Assembly: GCF_052115485.1 (NCBI RefSeq)
Contig: NZ_JBFRGU010000001.1
Location: 434,001 to 498,000 of the forward strand
DNA from: Microvirga sp052115485
GTDB taxonomy: Bacteria > Pseudomonadota > Alphaproteobacteria > Rhizobiales > Beijerinckiaceae
Direction of reading: 5' to 3'
DNA: 64,000 bases
How positions within the stretch are numbered: the stretch's first letter is position 1; each line of letters opens with the position of its first letter. Shown piece after piece: positions 58,462 to 64,000 of the stretch. Made by a program: the position numbers and the translations under genes. The notes under the pieces were generated by a model, which had not been told where the DNA came from, did not search any database, and saw only the letters and a program-made list of their open reading frames with translations.

Positions 58462-61400
58462 ATGCACCTTCTCCCGGTCACAACGGTCTCGCTTGACGAT
58501 AGTGGTCAGGCCATCGACCTCGGACAAAGTCCGGGAGACGTCATCGCCTTGTCCTTTACCGACAGCGATCTTACTGCGCTGGCCGCAGCCTACCGACAGA
58601 GTGAGGCGACCTTGCCCTCGCTTCGTCTCGCGAGTCTGCGGCAACTGAAGCATCCGCTCTCTGTCGATCTTTATGTGGAGAGCACCGTTGCGAAGGCGAA
58701 GTTCGTCATCGTGCGTTGCCTGGGCGGGCTCGACTTCTGGCGCTACGGATTGGAGCGTCTTCACGCGGTTTGCCGCGAGAAAGACATCAAGCTCGCGGTT
58801 CTTCCCGGCGATGACCGCCCCGATCCACGGCTTGCGAAATTCTCGACCGTCTCGACCAAACTGATTGAACAGCTCGATGCCTATTTTCGTGCAGGCGGCG
58901 TGGAAAACCTTCGTTCGCTCCTGTGCGCAATCGCAGTGGACATCGACAAGGCCGTTGAACCTCTCCCGCCAAGAGAGATTCCCCGCGCCTTCGCGTGGCA
59001 TCCTGAAGTTGGTGAGATCGATCTCGAAGAAATCTGCAAGACCATCTCCGCCGATGGCCCACTCGCCTATCTCATCACCTACCGCTCCACAATCCTCTCC
59101 GCCGACACCGCCGCCATCGAAGCGTTCGCGAGGGAATTGGAAGGACGCGGCATTCCTGTTCTCATCATCACGGTGTCGAGCCTCAAAGACCCCGTCGCGA
59201 CCGCGCTGATTCAAGAAGCGCTGGCGCTGCGGCGACCGGATATCATCGTCACCACCACAGCCTTTTCCGCGCGGGACGACGAGAGTTTCGTTCTCGATGC
59301 CGCCGATTGCACAGTGCTGCAAGCGATCACCGCCGGTTCGACGCGCGAAGCGTGGCTCGCCTCGGAACGCGGCCTATCCGCCTCCGATCTCACCATGCAG
59401 ATCGTGCTGCCCGAATTCGACGGGCGCCTCGCCATCGGCCCGATTTCCTTCAAGGAAGAGAATGAGTACGATCCGGTGTTGGGCTTCACCGGTCGCCGAC
59501 AGGAGCCCGACACCGCCGGCATTGAGGCGGCGGTGGATCAGGTGCAGGCGTGGATCTCGCTTCGCCGCAAGGCGCGCGGCGAGCGCCGCCTCGCCCTCAT
59601 CATGTCCGATTACCCAGCGCGCGGCGGTCGCGCAGGCTTCGCTGTCGGTCTCGACACACCCGCAAGCACCTGCAGGATTCTCGATCTCTTGGCGAGCGAG
59701 GGCTATGACGCCCGTCGCGACTTCGATGAGCGGAACCTGATGCCGCTGCTGACAGGATCGGAACCGGCCTTCGCCATCGATCTTGCTGCATATAAGAAAT
59801 GGTTCGCGACCTTGCCAGAGGCTCAGCGGCAAGCCATCGAATCCGCGTGGGGCAAACCTGAGAACGATCCCGCTCTTCACAACAGAGCATTCCGCTTTCG
59901 CGCTCTTCACGCAGGCAAGGTGCTCATCGCCCTGCAGCCGGACCGCGGGCGCGGCGCGGATCGAAAAGCCTTCTACCACGCACCCGATGCGCCACCGACC
60001 CACGCCTATCTCGCCTTCTATCTCGGCTTGCGCGAGATCGCGCGTATCGACGCTATAATTCATCTCGGTACGCACGGCACAACCGAGTGGCTGCCGGGAA
60101 AAGCTGTGGCGCTCTCGCCCACATGCGGGCCGCGCCTTGCCATCGGCCCGCTGCCGGTCATTTACCCCTTCATCGTTGACGATCCCGGCGAGGCCGCACC
60201 CGCCAAGCGTCGTCTGAGCGGCATCACCATCGGCCATATGACACCGGCTGTGGCCACCGCCGATCTGTCGGAGGAGATGGCTGTGTTGCGGGAGCTCGTG
60301 GAGGAATATGCCTCCGCGCAGATTCTCGACCCACGCCGCGCCGAAATCGTCGCGCGCGAGATTCTGGAGCGTGCGGATTCAACCGGCCTCAACACCACCT
60401 GCGGCGTCGATCCCTCGATGCCGATGGACGAAGCGCTCACCGCCCTCGACGCGCATCTGTGCGATCTCGCGGAAGTGGTTGTCCGAGACGGTCTCCACAT
60501 TTTCGGCGAAGCACCGCCGGATCTGCAAGCATGCGCCAAAGGCGAACGCGACGGTTTGATCCGTGCCCTCGACGGACGCTTCGTTATCCCCGGCCCTGCG
60601 GGCTCCCCCTCGCGCGGGCGGCGCGATGTGATGCCTACGGGCCGCAATCTCGCGACCCTCGACCCGCGCGCCATTCCCACGCGCGCCGCAACCGCGCTCG
60701 GCGAACGCGCCGCCGCCGAAATCATCCGCCGTCACTTGCAGGACGAAGGCGATTATCCGCGCCGTATCGTCATGGACCTATGGGCCTCGCCGACCCTGCG
60801 CTCCGGCGGCGAGGACATGGCGCATATTCTCGCGCTCATGGGCGTGCGCCCCAAATGGGACACGGCCTCGACTCGCGTGACCGGCTTCGAGATCATTCCC
60901 CTTCCGCTCCTCGACCGGCCGCGCATTGATGTGACGGTGCGCATCTCCGGCGTGTTTCGCGACACATTCCCGGACCAGATCAAGCTCATCGATCAGGCCG
61001 CGCGTGCGGTCGGGCACTTGAGCGAGGAGGATGCCTGGAACGAACTCGCCGCCGCTCGTCGCCGGGGCGAAGCCCTGACGCGCGTCTTTGGCGCGGCGCC
61101 GGGCCGCTACGGCGCGGGCATTTCGGGCGAAGCGCTCGACGGCACGTGGGAGACGCAAGACGACCTCGCACGCCTCTACCTCGCCCTCACCTCGCATGCT
61201 TTCGGGGAGGGCGAAAACGGTACGCGCGACGCATCCTTCGCGGAGCGTGTGGGCAAGGCCGATGCCTTCGTGCATGTGAGCGATGTCGCCGAGCGCGATC
61301 TGCTGGATGGAGATTCGAATGGCGACGCCATCGGCGGGTTCGCGGCGGCGGCAAAGCTGCTTGGCCAAAGCCCTTCCCTCTACAGTCTCGATACGAGCCG

Positions 61401-61773
61401 CGCGGGGACGCCGAAGGCGCGGACCGTGCAGGAGGATATCGCGCGGTTGGTGCGCGGACGGCTCGTCAATCCGCGCTGGATCGAGGCGCAGTTGCGCCAT
61501 GGCTGGCGCGGCGCTGCGGAACTGGCGCAAGGGGTCGATGCGCTCTACGTCTTCGCTGCGACCACGAACGCCGTCCCGGATGCCGCGCTCGATCTCGTCT
61601 ACGCAGCCTATGTGGCGGACGCCGCTATCTTCGAGCGCATTCGCGAGGCCAACCCGCAAGCCGCTCAGGCCATCATAGACCGCCTGAGCGATGCACGGCA
61701 GCGCGGCCTCTGGACGAGCCGCCGCAATTCCGTCGACGCCCACCTCGACGCTGTGCGGGAGAAAGCGTCGTGA
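58462..61773 (+). CDS. cobN: Cobaltochelatase subunit CobN
   Basis: 1103 residues, somewhat shorter than the roughly 1250-1270 of well-known CobN proteins. Family landmarks are visible: LRDIARIDAIIHLGTHGTTEWLPGK-type block (REIARIDAIIHLGTHGTTEW), PVIYPFIVDDPGEA, and APGRYGAGISG toward the C terminus. It inserts cobalt into hydrogenobyrinate a,c-diamide together with CobS and CobT, which are not in this window. It starts two bases after cobW. Confidence 0.95.
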   Translation: MHLLPVTTVSLDDSGQAIDLGQSPGDVIALSFTDSDLTALAAAYRQSEATLPSLRLASLRQLKHPLSVDLYVESTVAKAKFVIVRCLGGLDFWRYGLERLHAVCREKDIKLAVLPGDDRPDPRLAKFSTVSTKLIEQLDAYFRAGGVENLRSLLCAIAVDIDKAVEPLPPREIPRAFAWHPEVGEIDLEEICKTISADGPLAYLITYRSTILSADTAAIEAFARELEGRGIPVLIITVSSLKDPVATALIQEALALRRPDIIVTTTAFSARDDESFVLDAADCTVLQAITAGSTREAWLASERGLSASDLTMQIVLPEFDGRLAIGPISFKEENEYDPVLGFTGRRQEPDTAGIEAAVDQVQAWISLRRKARGERRLALIMSDYPARGGRAGFAVGLDTPASTCRILDLLASEGYDARRDFDERNLMPLLTGSEPAFAIDLAAYKKWFATLPEAQRQAIESAWGKPENDPALHNRAFRFRALHAGKVLIALQPDRGRGADRKAFYHAPDAPPTHAYLAFYLGLREIARIDAIIHLGTHGTTEWLPGKAVALSPTCGPRLAIGPLPVIYPFIVDDPGEAAPAKRRLSGITIGHMTPAVATADLSEEMAVLRELVEEYASAQILDPRRAEIVAREILERADSTGLNTTCGVDPSMPMDEALTALDAHLCDLAEVVVRDGLHIFGEAPPDLQACAKGERDGLIRALDGRFVIPGPAGSPSRGRRDVMPTGRNLATLDPRAIPTRAATALGERAAAEIIRRHLQDEGDYPRRIVMDLWASPTLRSGGEDMAHILALMGVRPKWDTASTRVTGFEIIPLPLLDRPRIDVTVRISGVFRDTFPDQIKLIDQAARAVGHLSEEDAWNELAAARRRGEALTRVFGAAPGRYGAGISGEALDGTWETQDDLARLYLALTSHAFGEGENGTRDASFAERVGKADAFVHVSDVAERDLLDGDSNGDAIGGFAAAAKLLGQSPSLYSLDTSRAGTPKARTVQEDIARLVRGRLVNPRWIEAQLRHGWRGAAELAQGVDALYVFAATTNAVPDAALDLVYAAYVADAAIFERIREANPQAAQAIIDRLSDARQRGLWTSRRNSVDAHLDAVREKAS

Positions 61774-63017
61774 ACGCCGCCCCGCACACGCGCGGTTGGT
61801 GCCCCGGCATGCTGCGCCCCATGCAGACAGGCGATGGCCTTCTGGTGCGCCTGCATCCGCCATTGGGAATCTTGAACGCAGCGCGCATGCGCAGCATTGC
61901 CGAGGCCGCGCGCCGTTTCGGCAACGGCCTCATCGACGTATCGTCGCGTGGCAATCTTCAGATCAGAGGCGTGACGGATGAAACGCATCCCGCGCTGGTC
62001 GAGCATCTGCTTCGTGCAGGCGTCCCGGACGGCACACGCGCGGAAAGTCCGTTCCGGCTGACGATCACCTCGCCGCTGGCGGGCATCGATCCGACCGATC
62101 TGATCGACGCACACACTCTTGCGGAAACAATTGAAGTAACCTGCGCCGATCTCTTGGGCCTTCCCGCGAAAACCGCCGTCGTTATCGATGGCGGCGGTGC
62201 GATGCCGCTCGATGGAATCGAAGCGGATCTGCGCCTGGTCGCCATCGCCACGCCTTACGGCCCACGGATCGCCATCGGGCTCATGGGTGCAGAATGGATC
62301 GGAACGGTCGCGGTTGAAGCATCGTCCGAAACTGTACGCGATATTCTCGCGCGCTACGCCGCGATCCGCCGCGACGATCCCGACACGATCCGGCGCATGC
62401 GGGATGTTGCGCCCTCCTTGCGGACGAACCTTATCAACGCGATTGAGCGCGATGCCCCCGTGCTTCTTCGCAAGAGGAGCGACAGGCAACGCGTCGGAAT
62501 CGTCTCACTCAATGAGGACCGTGCCGTTCTTTTCGCCCTCCCCTATGGGCGCTGCGATGCGGATCTCTTTGCGCGCATAGCGGGGTGGAGTGAGGGCTTT
62601 GGCAGGGGCGAAGCTCGCCTGTCTCCATGGCGGAGCGTGGCGCTGACCGGTCTTTCGGCAGCGCGCGCATCACGTGTCCTCGCGCTTGCCGCTGACGCCG
62701 GTCTCATCGTGTCTGCAAACGATCCGCGCCTGCGGATCGCGGCCTGTCCCGGCGCGCCCGCCTGCGCTAGCGGGACGACTACTACCCATGCGGATGCCGC
62801 CCGGCTCGCTTCCCTTCTGCCGGAGGGCGTGAGCCTTCACGTCTCGGGCTGTGCCAAAGGCTGCGCCCATCCCGGCCCCAGCGATGTGACGCTCGTGGGG
62901 CATGAAGGACTTTATGATGTCGTGCTTTCGGGCAACGCTCGCGATAAGCCTGTGAGCCGCGTGCCGATAAGCGATATGATCACCAGAACCGATTTTCTTG
63001 CAAAGACACAGCGATGA
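61770..63017 (+). CDS. cobG: Precorrin-3B synthase CobG
   Basis: 415 residues from a GTG that overlaps the cobN stop (GTGA). It belongs to the sulfite/nitrite reductase-like ferredoxin-fold group: RGWCPGMLRPMQTGDGLLVRLHPP at the N terminus. The iron-sulfur ligands are in CPGAPACASG and HVSGCAKGCAHPG. It uses oxygen to make precorrin-3B, so cobalamin is made by the aerobic route. A longer open frame upstream lies inside cobN and is rejected. Confidence 0.94.
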   Translation: MNAAPHTRGWCPGMLRPMQTGDGLLVRLHPPLGILNAARMRSIAEAARRFGNGLIDVSSRGNLQIRGVTDETHPALVEHLLRAGVPDGTRAESPFRLTITSPLAGIDPTDLIDAHTLAETIEVTCADLLGLPAKTAVVIDGGGAMPLDGIEADLRLVAIATPYGPRIAIGLMGAEWIGTVAVEASSETVRDILARYAAIRRDDPDTIRRMRDVAPSLRTNLINAIERDAPVLLRKRSDRQRVGIVSLNEDRAVLFALPYGRCDADLFARIAGWSEGFGRGEARLSPWRSVALTGLSAARASRVLALAADAGLIVSANDPRLRIAACPGAPACASGTTTTHADAARLASLLPEGVSLHVSGCAKGCAHPGPSDVTLVGHEGLYDVVLSGNARDKPVSRVPISDMITRTDFLAKTQR

Positions 63018-63646
63018 AGACCCGTTTCAACTATATCCGCGAGGGTGCTGAAATCTACAAGCGCTCCTTCGCGATCATCCGCGCCGAGGCGGATTTGAGC
63101 CGCTTCAGCAGCACCGCCGAGCGGGTGGTCGTGCGCATGATCCATGCTTGCGGCATGACGGATCTGCCAAAGGATGTGGCGCTCTCGCCCGATTTTGCGC
63201 AAAGCGCCGAACAGGCTTTGCGCAACGGCGCGCCGATCTTCTGTGATGCGAAGATGGTGGCGAACGGCATCACGCGCTCCCGCCTGCCCGCGAACAACGA
63301 TGTAATCTGCACGCTCGACGATCCGCGCGTCGCAAGCCTTGCAAAGGACCTCGGCACCACGCGCACCGCCGCCGCCATGGAATTGTGGCACGAGCGTCTG
63401 GAAGGTTCTCTCGTGGTGTTCGGCAATGCGCCCACCGCTCTCTTTCGCCTGCTCGAAATGATCGATGAGGGCGCACCAAGGCCCGCCGCCATCATCGGCA
63501 TTCCGGTGGGGTTTGTCGGCGCAGTGGAATCCAAGGAGGCTCTGGTACAGCATGCAAGCGTGCCCTTCCTCGTCGTCCATGGACGGCGCGGCGGAAGCGC
63601 GATGGCGGCAGCCGCCGTTAATGCGCTGGCAAGCGTGGAGGAATAA
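63014..63646 (+). CDS. cobH: Precorrin-8X methylmutase CobH
   Basis: 210 residues. The family motifs FNYIREGAEIYKRSFAIIRAEADL with RMIHACGMTDL (catalytic His region), PIFCDAKMVANGITR and IGIPVGFVGAVESKEAL are present. It rearranges precorrin-8X to hydrogenobyrinate. The ATG overlaps the cobG stop. Confidence 0.97.
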   Translation: MKTRFNYIREGAEIYKRSFAIIRAEADLSRFSSTAERVVVRMIHACGMTDLPKDVALSPDFAQSAEQALRNGAPIFCDAKMVANGITRSRLPANNDVICTLDDPRVASLAKDLGTTRTAAAMELWHERLEGSLVVFGNAPTALFRLLEMIDEGAPRPAAIIGIPVGFVGAVESKEALVQHASVPFLVVHGRRGGSAMAAAAVNALASVEE

Positions 63647-63649
63647 GCG

Positions 63650-64000
63650 TTGGCACCCTTGCAGAGCAGCATCCGTTTCTACGGCCTTGGCCTCGGGCCG
63701 GGCGATCCGGACTACATGAGCGTGCGCGCGCTAAAGGTGCTGCAAAGCGCCGACCGGCTCGTACACTTTTCCAAAAAGGGCAAACGCGGCAACGCCCGCA
63801 CGATTGCGGACGCGGTCGTGTCGCCGGATCCGGATCGCGAGATCGCTCTGGTCTATCCCGTCACCACGGAAATTCCGGCTAGCGATGAGGCCTATGCCGC
63901 CGCCATCACGCCGTTCTATGAGGAGGCGGCGGAGCATCTTGCCGCGGAAATCGAGGCGGGACGCACGCTGGCTGTTCTCTGCGAAGGCGATCCGTTCTTC
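63650..64000 (+). CDS. cobI: Precorrin-2 C20-methyltransferase CobI, N-terminal part
   Basis: 117 residues to the window edge; the gene continues outside. The N terminus (FYGLGLGPGDPDYMSVRALKVLQSADRLVHF) and the AVLCEGDPFF end seen here are SAM-dependent corrin methyltransferase motifs of the CobI type. The likely start is the TTG at 63650, three bases after cobH; a second TTG at 63659 is possible. No ATG is available in this stretch before the conserved region. Confidence 0.92.
   Translation, partial: MAPLQSSIRFYGLGLGPGDPDYMSVRALKVLQSADRLVHFSKKGKRGNARTIADAVVSPDPDREIALVYPVTTEIPASDEAYAAAITPFYEEAAEHLAAEIEAGRTLAVLCEGDPFF

Overview
The window is a dense, high-GC bacterial chromosome segment with short gaps, many ATGA/GTGA/TTGA stop-start overlaps and no insertion sequence, prophage, tRNA, rRNA or CRISPR array that I can see. 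The phyR/nepR/ecfG locus, which is specific to Alphaproteobacteria, together with the HWE kinase, aerobic cobalamin genes (cobG, cobN) and Rhizobiales-type intergenic palindromes, points to Hyphomicrobiales. Genus is not determinable from the sequence alone.

Layout. 1-6.4 kb: 3' part of oligopeptidase B, a PAS/GAF/HWE sensor kinase, an isochorismatase-like hydrolase, a membrane protein, sodB and an LprI-like protein. 6.4-14.8 kb: YdjC/HpnK-type deacetylase, lipid-linked GT2 glycosyltransferase, murJ, a branched-chain aminotransferase, an M20 peptidase, a HerA-like ATPase and a Gly/Met-rich protein. 14.9-22 kb: both subunits of B12-dependent methylmalonyl-CoA mutase, and its chaperone GTPase meaB two genes later. 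22-25.9 kb: a ReAV-type asparaginase, ugd, a stand-alone Lrp-type ligand domain and a lytic transglycosylase.

26-41 kb is the most unusual region. A minus-strand pair, consisting of a very large ABC-exporter-like protein whose ATPase motifs are all degenerate and a cyclic-nucleotide-binding domain protein, diverges from a plus-strand run of four glycosyltransferase genes. The last of these is fused to a deacetylase-like domain. The run continues with 1-4 base overlaps into a YejABEF-like peptide ABC transporter. A long inverted repeat lies between the two divergent arms.

41-45.5 kb: a His/Tyr-rich secreted protein, an RhlE-type helicase, glpD and a HIT protein. 45.7-52.1 kb is a general-stress-response island: phyR facing nepR-ecfG, surrounded by small genes and an SbmA/YddA-like exporter. 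I find exact GGAAC-N16/17-CGTT (EcfG-type) promoter sequences ahead of nepR, of two minus-strand transcription units, of a small membrane protein and of an unannotated intergenic RNA. That RNA candidate has a C-rich loop and an intrinsic terminator and resembles the Caulobacter sRNA GsrN in design.

52-56.5 kb: uracil/xanthine permease, esterase, EamA transporter and cobO. 56.6-64 kb: a cobalamin riboswitch followed by a tightly packed operon (DUF1636, cobW, cobN, cobG, cobH, cobI) running off the end. The B12 made here plausibly serves the methylmalonyl-CoA mutase in the same window.
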